A stretch of DNA of 64,000 bases from Brevundimonas denitrificans (GCF_030160755.1 NZ_BSOY01000004.1:1-64000); one strand, 5' to 3'; positions 38,695 through 50,072 are shown, numbered from the stretch's first letter. Program-made: numbers and translations. Notes: generated from the sequence alone by a model not told the origin.

Positions 38695-38900
38695 GCCGGA
38701 CCCTGACCCTCCTGCTGGCTGCCGCGACACTGTCGGCCTGCGCGCCTTACGAGCCCGAGCCCGTCTCGCCGTATCAGTGGCAGCAGCGGCAGGAACGTAT
38801 CGAGCGGCAGGAGGCCGAGCGCCTGCGCCGCTGCGAAACCATGGACCAACAGAGCGAGCGTTACGCCCGCGAGTGCGCGCGCACCGGAGCCAGCCAGTAA
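38691..38900 (+). CDS. Small lipoprotein between nuoH and nuoI
   Basis: This 69-residue protein has a signal with lipobox LSAC (Cys17), followed by a Pro-rich piece and a charged helix rich in Gln, Glu and Arg (about 30-60) with two further Cys. ATG 38691 overlaps the nuoH stop and its stop overlaps the nuoI start (TAATG). No family recognised. Confidence 0.65.
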   Translation: MSRTLTLLLAAATLSACAPYEPEPVSPYQWQQRQERIERQEAERLRRCETMDQQSERYARECARTGASQ

Positions 38901-39391
38901 TGTTCAACCGTCTCGTCCAGGCCGCGAAGGGCGCGCTTCTGATCGACGCCGTCGGCGCGATCGGCCTGTCGCTGAAATACATGGCCCGTCCCAAGGCCAC
39001 GGTGAACTATCCGTTCGAGCGCAATCCGCAGTCGCCGCGCTTCCGGGGCGAGCACGCCCTGCGCCGCTATGCGAACGGCGAGGAACGCTGCATCGCCTGC
39101 AAGCTGTGCGAGGCCATCTGCCCGGCCCAGGCCATCACCATCGAGGCCGAACCGCGCGCCGACGGCAGCCGCCGCACGACCCGCTACGACATCGACATGG
39201 TCAAATGCATCTACTGCGGACTGTGCGCGGAAGCCTGCCCGGTGGACGCGATCGTCGAAGGCCCGAACTCGGAATTCACCGTCGAGACGCGGGAAGAGCT
39301 GCTCTACGACAAGGACCGGCTGCTCGCCAACGGCGACCGCTGGGAACGACTGATCGCGAAGAATCTGGAACTCGACGCGCCTTACCGTTAA
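38900..39391 (+). CDS. nuoI: NADH-quinone oxidoreductase subunit I
   Basis: This 163-residue subunit has two [4Fe-4S] clusters (N6a, N6b) bound by [12 protein letters not shown] and [12 protein letters not shown]. The N-terminal [14 protein letters not shown] helix associates with the membrane arm. Start ATG 38900 gives TAATG with the small upstream gene. Confidence 0.97.
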   Translation: MFNRLVQAAKGALLIDAVGAIGLSLKYMARPKATVNYPFERNPQSPRFRGEHALRRYANGEERCIACKLCEAICPAQAITIEAEPRADGSRRTTRYDIDMVKCIYCGLCAEACPVDAIVEGPNSEFTVETREELLYDKDRLLANGDRWERLIAKNLELDAPYR

Positions 39392-39465
39392 GGCGCAGAC
39401 GCTGAACAGGACGGCGATTCCGAAGGGGATCGTCCTCCACTAACCGAAAGGGGCCGAGGCCTCCG

Positions 39466-40092
39466 ATGTTGCAAGGCATTGCCTTCTATCTGCTGGCCAC
39501 GGTGGCCGTGCTGGGCGGCCTGATGGTCGTCACGGCGAAGAACCCCGTGCACAGCGTGCTGTGGCTGATCCTGGCCTTCTTCTCGTCGGCGGGGCTGTTC
39601 GTCCTGCTGGGCGCGGAGTTCCTGGCGATGCTGCTGGTGGTCGTCTACGTCGGCGCCGTCGCGGTGCTGTTCCTGTTCGTGGTGATGATGCTGGACGTCG
39701 ACTTCGTGCGCCTGCGCGAGGGCTATGCCCGCTATCTGCCGCTGGCGGCCATTGTCGCCGGCATCCTGCTGGCCGAGATGATCATGATCTCCCTGGCCGT
39801 GGTCAGCGGCGGCGCCGCCGCCGACGCGGCCGGACCGGTCGCGGCCACGGCGGACATGTCCAATGTCGAGGCCATCGGGCGTGTTCTGTACACGGACTAT
39901 GTCTACATCTTCCAGGCGGCCGGGATCGTGCTGCTGATCGCCATGATCGGGGCCATCGTCCTGACCCTGCGCCACAAGCCCAACATCAAGCGCCAGAACG
40001 TCGCCCGCCAGGTCGGCCGCGACGCGAAGACGGCCATGGAGGTCAAGTCCGTGACCACCGGCGCCGGCGTGACTCCCGAGGATCTGGTCTGA
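39466..40092 (+). CDS. nuoJ: NADH-quinone oxidoreductase subunit J
   Basis: This 208-residue membrane subunit has five helices. [19 protein letters not shown] and [21 protein letters not shown] are the conserved core. It follows nuoI after 74 bases, the widest spacing inside the operon, and overlaps nuoK by one base (TGATG). The ribosome site GAAAGGGG precedes ATG 39466. Confidence 0.96.
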   Translation: MLQGIAFYLLATVAVLGGLMVVTAKNPVHSVLWLILAFFSSAGLFVLLGAEFLAMLLVVVYVGAVAVLFLFVVMMLDVDFVRLREGYARYLPLAAIVAGILLAEMIMISLAVVSGGAAADAAGPVAATADMSNVEAIGRVLYTDYVYIFQAAGIVLLIAMIGAIVLTLRHKPNIKRQNVARQVGRDAKTAMEVKSVTTGAGVTPEDLV

Positions 40093-40400
40093 TGGAAATC
40101 ACCCTGCAGCACTATCTGGCGGTCGCCGCCATCCTGTTCACCATCGGCGTCTTCGGCATCTTCGTGAACCGCAAGAACGTCATCATCATCCTGATGTCGA
40201 TCGAGCTGATCCTGCTGGCCGTCAACATCAATTTCGTCGCCTTCTCGGCCTATCTCAACGACGTGCAGGGGCAGATCATGGCCATGTTCGTCCTGACCGT
40301 CGCCGCGGCCGAAGCCGCCGTCGGCCTGGCCATTCTGGTGACCTTCTTCCGCAACCGCGGCGACATCGCGGTTGACGACGCCTCCGTGATGAAGGGCTGA
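40092..40400 (+). CDS. nuoK: NADH-quinone oxidoreductase subunit K
   Basis: This 102-residue subunit has three membrane helices. The helix with [17 protein letters not shown] carries the conserved Glu of the proton pathway, and the next holds [13 protein letters not shown]. Start ATG 40092 overlaps the nuoJ stop. Confidence 0.97.
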   Translation: MEITLQHYLAVAAILFTIGVFGIFVNRKNVIIILMSIELILLAVNINFVAFSAYLNDVQGQIMAMFVLTVAAAEAAVGLAILVTFFRNRGDIAVDDASVMKG

Positions 40401-40402
40401 CC

Positions 40403-42487
40403 GTGGATCTCGTGCTTCTCGTCACCCTCGGCGTCTTCGCCCCCCTGCTCGGCGCGGCCATCGTCGGCCTGAGCGGCCGGCGGCTCGGCGACCTGGTGTC
40501 CAAATCGATCACGACCGGCCTGCTGTTCTTCTCCTGCGCCGTGGCGTGGATCGTGTTCAGCCAATGGACCTGGGGCGGGCTCGAGGCCTTCACGGTCGAG
40601 CTGTTCCCCTTCATCAACGTCGGCGATTTCCAGTCGGTCTGGTCGATCCGCATCGACGCCCTGTCGGCGGTCATGCTGGTCGTGGTCACCAGCGTGTCCT
40701 CGCTCGTCCACCTCTATTCCTGGGGGTATATGGCCGAGGATCCCGACAAGCCGCGCTTCTTCGCCTATCTCTCGCTGTTCACCTTCGCCATGCTGGCGCT
40801 GGTCACCGCCGCCGACTTCATGCAGCTGTTCTTCGGCTGGGAAGGGGTGGGTCTGGCGTCCTATCTGCTGATCGGATTCTGGTACAAGAAGTCCACCGCC
40901 AGCGCCGCCGCCATCAAGGCCTTCGTGGTCAACCGGGTCGGCGACTTCGGCTTCGCCCTGGGCATCCTGACGGTGTTCTGGATGTTCGGCACGATCCAGT
41001 TCGCCGAACTGTTCCCGATGATCGCCGCCAGGGCCGGCACGGGCTGGGACTTCCTCGGCCACACCTGGTCGGCGCTCGATCTCGCGGGCGCCCTGCTGTT
41101 CGTCGGCGCCATGGGCAAGTCGGCCCAGTTCTTCCTGCACACCTGGCTGCCCGACGCCATGGAGGGCCCGACGCCTGTGTCGGCCCTTATCCACGCGGCG
41201 ACTATGGTCACCGCCGGCGTCTACATGGTCTGCCTGCTGTCGCCGATCTATGAATACGCCCCGGTCGCCTCGGCCATCATCGCCCTGACCGGCGCGGTCA
41301 CGGCCCTGTTCGCGGCGACGGTCGGTCTGGCCCAGAACGACATCAAGCGGGTCATCGCCTATTCGACCTGTTCGCAGCTCGGCTACATGTTCTTCGCGGC
41401 GGGCGTCGGCGCCTATCAGGCCGCCATGTTCCACCTGTTCACCCACGCCTTCTTCAAGGCCCTGCTGTTCCTCGGCGCCGGCTCGGTGATCCACGGCATG
41501 CACCACGAGCAGGACATGCGGAAGATGGGCGGGCTGTGGAAGCTGCTGCCGGTCACCTATGCGGTCATGACCATCGGCACCATCGCCATCACCGGCCTGG
41601 GCATTCCCGGCGTCGGCGGTCTGGCGGGCTTCTATTCGAAGGACTCGATCATCGAGAGCGCCTTCGCCTCGTTCACCAACGGCCATTCGGCCATGGGGCT
41701 GTTCGCCTTCTTCGTCGGCATCCTCGCCGCTGGCCTGACCGCCTACTATTCATGGCGGCTGGTGTTCATGACCTTCCACAACAAGCCGGTGTGGAAGGAC
41801 GCGCATCACGACGATCACGCGCATGACGACCACGCCTCGCACGCCCATCTGGAAACGCATGACGAGCCGCTGGCCGACGACGGCCATGCGCATGACGACC
41901 ATGCCCACCACGGCCCGCTGAAGCCGCATGAGAGCCCGCTGGTGATGCTGGTTCCGCTGCTGCTGCTGTCGGTCGGAGCCATAGCCGCGGGCTTCGTCTT
42001 CGCGCCCTGGTTCATCGGCGACCACGAGCACGGCTTCTGGCGCGGCGCGATCTTCGTGGCCGAGGCCAACCACGTCCTGCACGACAGCCACGCCGTCCCG
42101 ACCTGGGTCAAGTGGTCGCCGCTGATCCTGACGCTGATCGGCACCTTCGCCGCCTTCTGGCTCTATGTCCTCAAGGAGGGCATGGCGCGCCGGATGGCCG
42201 ACAGGGGCGGCGTCGTTCACGCCTTCCTCTACAACAAATGGTATTTCGACGAGCTGTATGAGTTCGTGTTCGTGAAGGGCGCGCGGGCGGTCGGTGACCT
42301 GTTCTGGAAGGTCGGCGACGTGAAGATCATCGACGGCGGCGGGCCCAACGGCATGGCCTGGCTGTCGCGGAAATTCGCGGGCGGCCTGAGCCGCTTCCAG
42401 TCCGGCTATGTCTATTTCTACGCCTTCGTGATGTTGCTCGGCCTGGCCGGCTTCCTCGCCTTCGCCATCTATGCGTGGGGAGCCTGA
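40403..42487 (+). CDS. nuoL: NADH-quinone oxidoreductase subunit L, with His-rich insert
   Basis: This 694-residue antiporter-like proton pump subunit ends the membrane arm. [16 protein letters not shown] and [24 protein letters not shown] are core motifs, and the long C-terminal helix region is present. Between about residues 468 and 513, before a later helix, a hydrophilic loop is packed with His and Asp/Glu (segments such as HHDDHAHDD and DDHAHHG). The start is GTG 40403, two bases after the nuoK stop. Confidence 0.96.
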   Translation: MDLVLLVTLGVFAPLLGAAIVGLSGRRLGDLVSKSITTGLLFFSCAVAWIVFSQWTWGGLEAFTVELFPFINVGDFQSVWSIRIDALSAVMLVVVTSVSSLVHLYSWGYMAEDPDKPRFFAYLSLFTFAMLALVTAADFMQLFFGWEGVGLASYLLIGFWYKKSTASAAAIKAFVVNRVGDFGFALGILTVFWMFGTIQFAELFPMIAARAGTGWDFLGHTWSALDLAGALLFVGAMGKSAQFFLHTWLPDAMEGPTPVSALIHAATMVTAGVYMVCLLSPIYEYAPVASAIIALTGAVTALFAATVGLAQNDIKRVIAYSTCSQLGYMFFAAGVGAYQAAMFHLFTHAFFKALLFLGAGSVIHGMHHEQDMRKMGGLWKLLPVTYAVMTIGTIAITGLGIPGVGGLAGFYSKDSIIESAFASFTNGHSAMGLFAFFVGILAAGLTAYYSWRLVFMTFHNKPVWKDAHHDDHAHDDHASHAHLETHDEPLADDGHAHDDHAHHGPLKPHESPLVMLVPLLLLSVGAIAAGFVFAPWFIGDHEHGFWRGAIFVAEANHVLHDSHAVPTWVKWSPLILTLIGTFAAFWLYVLKEGMARRMADRGGVVHAFLYNKWYFDELYEFVFVKGARAVGDLFWKVGDVKIIDGGGPNGMAWLSRKFAGGLSRFQSGYVYFYAFVMLLGLAGFLAFAIYAWGA

Positions 42488-42489
42488 TC

Positions 42490-43977
42490 TTGCCCCAGAT
42501 CCCCTACATCCTCAGCGTCGTCACCTTCCTGCCGCTGGTCGGCGCGGGCCTGATCCTGCTGGCGCGGCTGTTCAACAAGGCCGGGGCCGACGGCGCGGCG
42601 CGCTGGATCGCGCTGCTGACCACCGTCGTGACGCTGGCGGTCTCGGCCGTGCTGGTGGCGACCTTCGATCCGTCCAGCGCCGCCTATCAGTTCGTCGAGC
42701 GCTACGTCTGGTTCGTGGGCGCCCAGTACCATATGGGCGTGGACGGGATTTCGATCCTGTTCGTGCTGCTGACCGCCTTCCTGATGCCGATCTGCATCCT
42801 CGCCAGCTGGAACACGATCAGGGACCGGGTGGTCGATTACATGATCGCCTTCCTGGTGCTGGAGACGCTGGTCATCGGGGTGTTCACCTCGCTGGACCTG
42901 TTCCTGTTCTACATCTTCTTCGAAGGCACCCTGGTGCCGATGTTCATCATCATCGGCGTGTGGGGCGGGGCGAACCGGATCTACGCCTCGTACAAATTCT
43001 TCCTCTACACCCTGCTCGGGTCGGTGCTGATGCTACTGGCCATGCTGTGGATGGCGGCGGAGACCGGCACCACCAGCATTCCGGCGCTCAAGGAGTACGC
43101 CTTCTCCGCCGAGGCCCAGCCGCTGCTCTGGCTGGCCTTCTTCGCCTCGTTCGCGGTGAAGATGCCGATGTGGCCGGTGCACACCTGGTTGCCCGACGCC
43201 CACGTCCAGGCGCCGACGGCGGGCTCGGTCATCCTGGCCGGCATCCTGCTGAAGCTGGGCGGCTACGGCTTCCTGCTGTTCAACCTGCCCATGTTCCCGC
43301 AGGCGTCGCAGATGTTCGCGCCGCTGGTCTTCACCCTCTCGGTGATCGCCATCGTCTACACCTCGCTGGTCGCCTTCCGGCAGACGGACATGAAGAAGCT
43401 GATCGCCTATTCGTCGGTGGCCCACATGGGCTTCGTGACCATGGGCATCTTCGCCGGCAACGATCAGGGCGTGCAGGGCGCGGTGTTCCAGATGCTGAGC
43501 CACGGCCTGATCTCGGGCGCGCTCTTCCTCTGCGTCGGCGTGGTCTACGACCGGATGCACACCCGCGAGATCGCCCTTTACGGCGGTCTGACCGCGCGGA
43601 TGCCGTGGTTCGCGGCCATCTTCATGCTGTTCACCATGGCCAACGTCGGCCTGCCGGGCACCTCGGGCTTCATAGGCGAGATTCTGACCATGGTCGGCAT
43701 CTATGAGGTCTCGACCTGGACGGCGCTGTTCGCCGCCTCGGGCGTGATCTTCTCGGCCGTCTATGCGCTGACCCTGTATCGCAACGTCATGTTCGGCGAG
43801 ATCACCAATCCGGCGATGAAGGCGATCACCGACGTCGACAGGCGCGAACTGCTGATCTTCGCCCCGCTGATCATCGGCACCCTGTGGCTGGGCGTTCAGC
43901 CCGGTCTGGTGCTGGATTACACCGCCGCCTCGGTCGAGGCCCTGACGACTGCCTATCGCGCCGCGATCGGCGGGTGA
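42490..43977 (+). CDS. nuoM: NADH-quinone oxidoreductase subunit M
   Basis: This 495-residue antiporter-like membrane subunit carries core motifs [17 protein letters not shown] and [21 protein letters not shown]. The start is taken as TTG 42490 because GGGGAG (42477-42482) lies seven bases before it and because homologous N termini begin close to this point ([14 protein letters not shown]). An in-frame GTG at 42475 would overlap nuoL by 13 bases and lacks a ribosome site. Confidence 0.95.
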   Translation: MPQIPYILSVVTFLPLVGAGLILLARLFNKAGADGAARWIALLTTVVTLAVSAVLVATFDPSSAAYQFVERYVWFVGAQYHMGVDGISILFVLLTAFLMPICILASWNTIRDRVVDYMIAFLVLETLVIGVFTSLDLFLFYIFFEGTLVPMFIIIGVWGGANRIYASYKFFLYTLLGSVLMLLAMLWMAAETGTTSIPALKEYAFSAEAQPLLWLAFFASFAVKMPMWPVHTWLPDAHVQAPTAGSVILAGILLKLGGYGFLLFNLPMFPQASQMFAPLVFTLSVIAIVYTSLVAFRQTDMKKLIAYSSVAHMGFVTMGIFAGNDQGVQGAVFQMLSHGLISGALFLCVGVVYDRMHTREIALYGGLTARMPWFAAIFMLFTMANVGLPGTSGFIGEILTMVGIYEVSTWTALFAASGVIFSAVYALTLYRNVMFGEITNPAMKAITDVDRRELLIFAPLIIGTLWLGVQPGLVLDYTAASVEALTTAYRAAIGG

Positions 43978-43981
43978 GACG

Positions 43982-45430
43982 ATGATGCCTGATCTTATCT
44001 CCGCCCTTCACCTCTCGGCCCCGGAAGCGACCCTCGCGGTCGGCGGTCTGGTGCTGCTGATGCTCGGCGCCTTCATGGGCGAAAAGAGCGTGCGCTTCAT
44101 CTCGGCCCTGTCGGTCGGCCTGCTGGTCGCCGCGACGGCCGTGGCCGTGACCGGTCCGCTGGGGCAGGCGTTCAACGGCGCCTATGTGGCCGATCCGCTG
44201 GCGGTCTACGGCAAGGCCCTGATCTTCCTGTCCAGCGCCGTGGCCATCGTGCTGGGAGACGGCTGGATGCGCCGCGCCAGGATCGCGAAATTCGAATATC
44301 CGATCCTGATCGTCCTGGCCTCGGCCGGCATGGGGATGATGGCCTCGTCGGGCGACCTGATCTCCCTCTATGTCGGCATCGAGCTGCATTCGCTGGCCCT
44401 CTATGTGCTGGCCGCCTTCCACCGTGACGACCTGAAGGCCTCCGAGGCGGGGCTGAAGTATTTCGTGCTGGGCGCCCTGTCGTCCGGCCTGCTGCTTTAC
44501 GGCGCCAGCCTGATCTACGGCTTCACCGGCTCGATGCGGTTCGACGAGATCGCCGCCTATGCCGCGGCCAATCAATCGACGGGCCTGATCTTCGGTCTGG
44601 TCTTCCTGATCTGCGGACTGGCGTTCAAGGTCTCCGCCGCGCCGTTCCATATGTGGACGCCGGACGTTTATGAGGGCGCGCCGACGCCGGTGGTGGCCCT
44701 GTTCGCCACCGCCCCCAAGGTCGCGGCCATGGTGCTGATCGCCCGCACGCTGGAAGGCGCCTTCGCCGGGTCGCACGACCAGTGGGCGCAGGTGCTGATC
44801 CTGATCTCGCTGATCTCGTTCGCGGTCGGGGCATTCGGCGGTCTGGTGCAGAAGGACCTGCAGCGGCTGCTGGCCTATTCGTCGATCGCCAACATCGGCT
44901 ACGCCCTGCTGGGCATCGCCGCCGGCACCACGGCGGGCGTGCAGGCCATGCTGGTGTTCATGACCCTGTACGTCCTCGACCAGTTCGGCTTCTTCGCCAT
45001 CCTGCTGTCGCTGTCGCGCGGCGGAAAGCCGATCCGCAAGATCGCCGATCTGGCGGGCCTGCGGAAGGACAAGCCTGTGACAGCCATTGCGCTGACCGTG
45101 CTGTCGCTGTCGGTGCTGGGCATGCCCCCGCTGGCGGGCTTCTGGGCCAAATTCTATGTCTTCGGCGCGGCCGCCGACGCCGGCTACTGGATGGTCGGCG
45201 CGGCCGGCCTGGTGGCCTCGGTCGTGGCGGGCTTCTACTATCTGCGGATCATCAAACTGATGTGGTTCGATCCGACGCCCGAGGGCGTGGGGCCGACGGA
45301 TGCGTCGCCGGTCGAGGCGAGGACCATCGCCTGGGCCTCGGCGGCCTTCTCCTTCCCGCTGGTGATCGTCGCCATCGGCTGGATCGACCATTTCGCGGGC
45401 GTCGCCGCGACCGGTTTCGGAGCCGGGTAG
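43982..45430 (+). CDS. nuoN: NADH-quinone oxidoreductase subunit N
   Basis: This 482-residue antiporter-like membrane subunit is the last of the complex I set. Core motifs are SLYVGIELHSLALYVLAA, SAAPFHMWTPDVYEGAPTP and YSSIANIGYALLG. ATG 43982 (or 43985) follows nuoM by four bases. birA follows after six bases. Confidence 0.97.
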   Translation: MMPDLISALHLSAPEATLAVGGLVLLMLGAFMGEKSVRFISALSVGLLVAATAVAVTGPLGQAFNGAYVADPLAVYGKALIFLSSAVAIVLGDGWMRRARIAKFEYPILIVLASAGMGMMASSGDLISLYVGIELHSLALYVLAAFHRDDLKASEAGLKYFVLGALSSGLLLYGASLIYGFTGSMRFDEIAAYAAANQSTGLIFGLVFLICGLAFKVSAAPFHMWTPDVYEGAPTPVVALFATAPKVAAMVLIARTLEGAFAGSHDQWAQVLILISLISFAVGAFGGLVQKDLQRLLAYSSIANIGYALLGIAAGTTAGVQAMLVFMTLYVLDQFGFFAILLSLSRGGKPIRKIADLAGLRKDKPVTAIALTVLSLSVLGMPPLAGFWAKFYVFGAAADAGYWMVGAAGLVASVVAGFYYLRIIKLMWFDPTPEGVGPTDASPVEARTIAWASAAFSFPLVIVAIGWIDHFAGVAATGFGAG

Positions 45431-45436
45431 GGGCGG

Positions 45437-46186
45437 ATGCCCGCCGCGCCCATCCTGCTGCTCGACCAGACCGACTCGACCAATGCGGACGCCCGCCGGC
45501 GCGCGGACGCGGGCGAGACCGGACCGCTGTGGATCGTCGCGCGGCGCCAGACCGAGGGTCGGGGACGCCGTGGGCGGCAATGGGAAAGCCAGGACGGCAA
45601 CCTGTTTTCCACCCTGCTGCAATTGACGCGAAAATCTCCCGCCGAGGCGGCGCAGGTGACGTTCGTGGCGGCCCTCGCCATCGCGGACCTGCTGGATGCG
45701 TATGCGCCTCCGTCGCTGGTGACGATCAAATGGCCCAATGACGTGATGCTGGCCGGCCAGAAGGCGTCGGGCGTGCTGGTCGAGTCCGGCGCGCATGAGA
45801 GCGGCGGGCTGTGGCTGGCGGTCGGGATCGGGGTCAATCTGGCGCATGCGCCGGAGGGGACCGAGCGGCCGGCGACGGCGCTCGTCCACCATCTTCGCGG
45901 CGATGTGACCGCGCCGCCGACGGTCGAGGCCGCTGCGGCGAAGCTGGCCGAGGCCTTCGATGTCTGGATGACGCGGTGGGAGACGCTGGGGTTCCAGCCG
46001 ATCCTGGACGCCTGGCGGGCGCGGACGGTCGGGCTGGACGGCCCCGCCGTGGCCCGGCTGGGCCGTGAGACGGTCGAGGGCACAGCCGAGGGCGTGGCGT
46101 CCGACGGCGCGCTGAAATTGAGGTTGGCGGACGGGAGCCTGCGACTGATCTCCGCCGGCGACGTCTTCTTCGGGGAGGCCGCGTGA
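45437..46186 (+). CDS. birA: Biotin--[acetyl-CoA-carboxylase] ligase
   Basis: This 249-residue enzyme attaches biotin to the carboxylase carrier protein. The biotinyl-AMP loop [11 protein letters not shown] and the KWPNDVM motif are present. There is no N-terminal DNA-binding domain, so unlike E. coli BirA it should not regulate transcription. It lies directly after nuoN and overlaps coaX. Confidence 0.95.
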   Translation: MPAAPILLLDQTDSTNADARRRADAGETGPLWIVARRQTEGRGRRGRQWESQDGNLFSTLLQLTRKSPAEAAQVTFVAALAIADLLDAYAPPSLVTIKWPNDVMLAGQKASGVLVESGAHESGGLWLAVGIGVNLAHAPEGTERPATALVHHLRGDVTAPPTVEAAAAKLAEAFDVWMTRWETLGFQPILDAWRARTVGLDGPAVARLGRETVEGTAEGVASDGALKLRLADGSLRLISAGDVFFGEAA

Positions 46187-46953
46187 TGCTGCTGGCGATC
46201 GAGCAGGGTAATACGAACACGCTGTTCGCCGTCCATGACGGCAGCGACTGGATCGCCCAGTGGCGCACCGCCACCGAGAGCAGCCGCACGGCCGACGAAT
46301 ACGCCGTCTGGCTGAGCCAGCTTCTGGCCATGCATGGACTGGCCATCGCCCAGCTGGACGGCTGCATCATCTCCAGCGTGGTGCCCCAGTCGATCTTCAA
46401 CCTGCGCAACCTGTCGCGCCGCTATCTGTCGGTGGAGCCGCTGGTGATCGGGGACAATGTAAAGCTGGGCATGACGGCGCGGATCACCAAGCCGAGCGAG
46501 GCGGGGGCCGACCGGCTGGTGAACGCCATCGGCGCGCACCTGGTCTATCCAGGCGACCTGATCGTCATCGACAGCGGCACGGCCACCACCTTCGACGTCA
46601 TCGCCGCCGACGGCGCCTTCGAAGGCGGCGCGATCGCTCCCGGCATCAATCTGAGCCTGCAGGCGCTGCATGAGGCGGCGGCCATGCTGCCGCGCATCGC
46701 CATCCAGCGGCCCGACCGGGTGATCGGCAAGGACACCGTCTCCAATATGCAGTCCGGCGTCTTCTGGGGCTATGTCGCCCTGATCGAGGGCATGGTCGCG
46801 CGCATCAAGGCGGAATGGGGGAAGCCCATGACCGTGATTGGAACGGGCGGCGTGGCCAGCCTGTTTGAAGGTGCAACTGATTCAATCGACCGGTTCGATC
46901 CGGACCTGACTATCCGCGGCCTCCTCGAAATCTGGCGGCGGAACACCATCTAA
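46186..46953 (+). CDS. coaX: Type III pantothenate kinase
   Basis: This 255-residue enzyme makes 4'-phosphopantothenate, the first step to coenzyme A. Phosphate-binding AIEQGNTNT near the start and DSGTATTFD near residue 125 mark the ASKHA fold, with [15 protein letters not shown] between. ATG 46186 (TGATG with birA) is preferred; GTG 46183 is possible. The birA-coaX-rnj order is common in alphaproteobacteria. Confidence 0.96.
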   Translation: MLLAIEQGNTNTLFAVHDGSDWIAQWRTATESSRTADEYAVWLSQLLAMHGLAIAQLDGCIISSVVPQSIFNLRNLSRRYLSVEPLVIGDNVKLGMTARITKPSEAGADRLVNAIGAHLVYPGDLIVIDSGTATTFDVIAADGAFEGGAIAPGINLSLQALHEAAAMLPRIAIQRPDRVIGKDTVSNMQSGVFWGYVALIEGMVARIKAEWGKPMTVIGTGGVASLFEGATDSIDRFDPDLTIRGLLEIWRRNTI

Positions 46954-46960
46954 AGGACCT

Positions 46961-48634
46961 ATGAAAAAGAAAACCAACGACGAACTCGTCTTCCTGCCGC
47001 TGGGCGGCTCGGGCGAGATCGGGATGAATCTCAATCTGTACGGCTATGGCCCCGAGGCGAACCGCGAGTGGCTCGTCGTCGATGTGGGCGTGACCTTCGG
47101 CGACCTGTCGACGCCCGGCGTCGATGTGATCGTGCCCGACCCCGCCTTCCTGGAAGGCGAGACCATCCGCGGCATCGTGCTGACCCACGCGCACGAGGAC
47201 CATATCGGCGCCCTGGGCTGGCTGTGGTCGCGCATGAAGGCGCCGCTGTACGCCACGCCGTTTACGGCCTTCCTGATCCGCGAGAAGCTGCGCGAGGCGG
47301 GCATTCTCGACCAGGTCAAGCTGATCGAGGTGCCGCTGGGCGGGACGATCGACCTGGGGCCGTTCCAGGTCACGATGGTGACCATGACCCATTCGATCGC
47401 CGAGCCGAACGGCCTGGCGATCAGGACGCCGCTGGGCACGGTGCTGCACACCGGCGACTGGAAGATCGACGACGATCCCATCATCGGCGAGGTCACCGAC
47501 GCCGGCGCCATCACCCGCCTCGGCGACGAGGGCGTGCTGGCGATGGTGTGCGATTCCACCAATGTCTTCGTCGAGGGCTCGGCGGGTTCGGAAGGCGGTG
47601 TCCGTAACGCCCTGATCGAACTGATCGGCGGGCTGAAGGGCCGGATCGCGGTCGGCTGTTTCGCCTCGAACGTCGCGCGCATGGACAGCGTCATCCGCGC
47701 CGCCGAGGCTGCGGGCCGCCGCGTGTCGCTGGCGGGCCGGTCGATGCACCGGATCACCTCCGCGGCCAAGTCCGTCGGCATGCTGAACGACGTCAAGCCG
47801 TTCCTGACCGACGAGGAGGCGCGCGTCTGGCCGGCCGACCAGATCCTGTATCTGTGCACCGGCAGCCAGGGCGAGGCCCGCGCGGCCCTGTCGCGCGTGG
47901 CCGAGGGCACCCACCCCTACATCAAGCTCAGCAAGGGCGATCACTGCATCTTCTCGTCGCGGGTCATCCCCGGCAATGAGCTGTCGATCGGCCGTCTGCA
48001 GGACAAGCTCGCGGATCGCGGGGTGCGACTCTACACGGAGAAGGACCATCCCGGCATCCACGTCTCGGGCCACCCGTGCCGCGACGAACTGCGCCAGATG
48101 TACGCCTGGGCACGGCCGAAGATCGCCGTGCCGACCCACGGCATGCGCCGCCACCTGGCCGAGCACGCCAATCTGGCGAAGGATGTTGGCGTCTCCGAGA
48201 CGGTGACGCCGCGCAACGGCGACATGGTGCGGCTGGCCCCCGGGCCCGCCACCATCATCGACGAGGTTCCGAGCGGCCGGCTGTACGTCGACGGCGGCCG
48301 ACTGGTCACCGAACAGGGCGAGGCGCTGCACGAGCGGCGGCACGCCTCGACCAACGGCGTGCTGATCGTCAGCTTCGCGATGGACAAGCGCGGCAAGATC
48401 GTCAGCGACATCGACGTGCGCGCCATCGGCCTGCCGGGCGACGCGGAATCGCCGCTGGGCGACGCCCTCGACGATCTGGCGGAACGCGCCGAGGCTGCGG
48501 TGATGAAGCTCAAGGGCGCGGCCCTCGAGGACGAGATGGTCATCGAACAGGCCGTCTCGCGCGCCCTCAAGAAGGCCAGCCAGCAGATCTGGGACCGGCG
48601 GCCGATCGTCGAGACCATCATTCTGCGGCTGTGA
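46961..48634 (+). CDS. rnj: Ribonuclease J
   Basis: This 557-residue metallo-beta-lactamase/beta-CASP nuclease has 5'-to-3' exonuclease and possible endonuclease activity in RNA maturation and decay. The zinc motif is THAHEDHIGALG (about 74), with further ligands in TMTHSIAEPNG and HTGDWKID, and the beta-CASP segment around CTGSQGE. The C-terminal domain runs from about 450. It follows coaX by seven bases. Confidence 0.95.
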   Translation: MKKKTNDELVFLPLGGSGEIGMNLNLYGYGPEANREWLVVDVGVTFGDLSTPGVDVIVPDPAFLEGETIRGIVLTHAHEDHIGALGWLWSRMKAPLYATPFTAFLIREKLREAGILDQVKLIEVPLGGTIDLGPFQVTMVTMTHSIAEPNGLAIRTPLGTVLHTGDWKIDDDPIIGEVTDAGAITRLGDEGVLAMVCDSTNVFVEGSAGSEGGVRNALIELIGGLKGRIAVGCFASNVARMDSVIRAAEAAGRRVSLAGRSMHRITSAAKSVGMLNDVKPFLTDEEARVWPADQILYLCTGSQGEARAALSRVAEGTHPYIKLSKGDHCIFSSRVIPGNELSIGRLQDKLADRGVRLYTEKDHPGIHVSGHPCRDELRQMYAWARPKIAVPTHGMRRHLAEHANLAKDVGVSETVTPRNGDMVRLAPGPATIIDEVPSGRLYVDGGRLVTEQGEALHERRHASTNGVLIVSFAMDKRGKIVSDIDVRAIGLPGDAESPLGDALDDLAERAEAAVMKLKGAALEDEMVIEQAVSRALKKASQQIWDRRPIVETIILRL

Positions 48635-48651
48635 CTTAGGCAGTCAGGCCT

Positions 48652-48679
48652 TTGAACCGAAGGCGGGGCTTCCTATAAG
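48652..48679 (+). promoter_or_regulatory. Putative sigma-70 promoter of pyrH
   Basis: TTGAAC (48652-48657) and TATAAG (48674-48679) are separated by 16 bases, giving an expected start about 23 bases before the pyrH ATG. The region also forms a hairpin (GGCGGGG with CCCCGCC, 48662-48696) that overlaps the -10. Confidence 0.6.
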
Positions 48680-48708
48680 AAGCCGAATCCCCCGCCCAAG
48701 GTCCCCCC

Positions 48709-49449
48709 ATGCCCGACGCCCCGCCCGAGTTTCTGTACAAACGCGTCCTGCTGAAGGTCTCGGGCGAAGTCCTCATGGGCGACCAGGCCTATGGCATCGA
48801 CATGAAGACCGTCGCCGGCGTGGCCCAGGCCGTGGCCGACGTGGCGCGGGAGGGCGTGGAGATCTGCCTCGTCATCGGCGGCGGCAACATCTTCCGCGGA
48901 CTGAGCAAGGCCGCGGGCGACATGGAACGGGCCACCGCCGACTATATGGGCATGCTGGCCACGGTGATGAACGCCCTCGCCATGCAGGCGGCGCTGGAGA
49001 AGATCGGCGTCCAGACCCGGGTGCAGAGCGCCCTGACCATGAACGCCGTGGCCGAGCCCTATGTGCGCCGCCGCGCCCTGCGTCATCTTGAAAAGGGCCG
49101 GGTGGTGATCTTCGCTGCCGGCGTCGGCGCGCCGTTCTTCACCACCGACTCCGGCGCCGCGCTGCGGGCCGCCGAAATGGGCTGCGACGCCCTGCTGAAA
49201 GGCACCAGCGTCGACGGCGTCTACACCGCAGACCCCAAGAAGGACCCGACCGCCACCCGCTATGAGTCCCTGACCTATCACGATGTGCTGGCCAAGGACC
49301 TGAAGGTCATGGACGCCTCGGCCATCGCCCTGATGCGTGACTCGGGCATTCCGATCGTGGTCTTCTCGATCCGCGAGAACAATTCGCTGCGCCGGACGCT
49401 GACGGGGGAGGGGACCTTTACGGTCATCTCGTCCAACAAGGCCTCCTGA
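48709..49449 (+). CDS. pyrH: Uridylate kinase
   Basis: This 246-residue enzyme phosphorylates UMP to UDP. The amino-acid kinase fold is marked by [25 protein letters not shown], and the later [17 protein letters not shown]. It starts a new operon with its own promoter and is followed by frr, the usual bacterial order. Confidence 0.97.
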   Translation: MPDAPPEFLYKRVLLKVSGEVLMGDQAYGIDMKTVAGVAQAVADVAREGVEICLVIGGGNIFRGLSKAAGDMERATADYMGMLATVMNALAMQAALEKIGVQTRVQSALTMNAVAEPYVRRRALRHLEKGRVVIFAAGVGAPFFTTDSGAALRAAEMGCDALLKGTSVDGVYTADPKKDPTATRYESLTYHDVLAKDLKVMDASAIALMRDSGIPIVVFSIRENNSLRRTLTGEGTFTVISSNKAS

Positions 49450-49484
49450 GCCGCCAAAGACAAGAAAACGCGAGAGAAACGACC

Positions 49485-50042
49485 ATGGCCAAGCCCGATC
49501 TGAAAACCTACCGCGAGCGCATGGACAAGTCCGTGGCCGCCCTGAAGGAAGAGTTCAACGGCCTGCGCACGGGCCGCGCCAACGTCGGCCTGCTGGATCC
49601 CGTGCAGGTGCAGGCCTACGGCTCCAACGCCCCGCTGAACTCGGTCGCCGCCATCAGCGTGCCGGAGCCGCGCATGATCTCGGTCAATGTCTGGGACAAG
49701 TCGATGGTCGGCCCGGTCGAGAAGGCCATCCGCGCCGCCGGTCTGGGGTTGAACCCGATCGTCGATGGTCAGACCCTGCGCATCCCCGTGCCGCCGCTGA
49801 CCGAGGAACGCCGCAAGGATCTGGCCAAGCTGGCCGGCAAATACACCGAGCAGCAGAAGATCGCCGTCCGCAACGTCCGCCGCGACGCCAATGAGGATCT
49901 CAAGAAGGCCGAAAAGGCCGGCGAGATCAGCCAGGACGAGCAGAAGAAGATGGAGACCGAGGTCCAGAAGGACACGGACGCGGCCATCAAGCGCATCGAC
50001 GAGGCCTTGAGAGCCAAGGAAGTTGAGATCATGCAGGTTTGA
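49485..50042 (+). CDS. frr: Ribosome recycling factor
   Basis: This 185-residue factor splits post-termination ribosomes with [23 protein letters not shown], the SVPEPRMI loop and the C-terminal helix with [12 protein letters not shown] are conserved. It follows pyrH after 35 bases with a GAGAGAAA site. Confidence 0.98.
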   Translation: MAKPDLKTYRERMDKSVAALKEEFNGLRTGRANVGLLDPVQVQAYGSNAPLNSVAAISVPEPRMISVNVWDKSMVGPVEKAIRAAGLGLNPIVDGQTLRIPVPPLTEERRKDLAKLAGKYTEQQKIAVRNVRRDANEDLKKAEKAGEISQDEQKKMETEVQKDTDAAIKRIDEALRAKEVEIMQV

Positions 50043-50072
50043 CGGCGCGAATTGCCGTAGGATACGCCCCGC

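Noticed and set aside
40250-41686. Minus-strand frame opposite nuoL rich in His, Asp and Gln
   Set aside because: Produced by reverse reading of membrane helices; NuoL motifs are intact on the plus strand.
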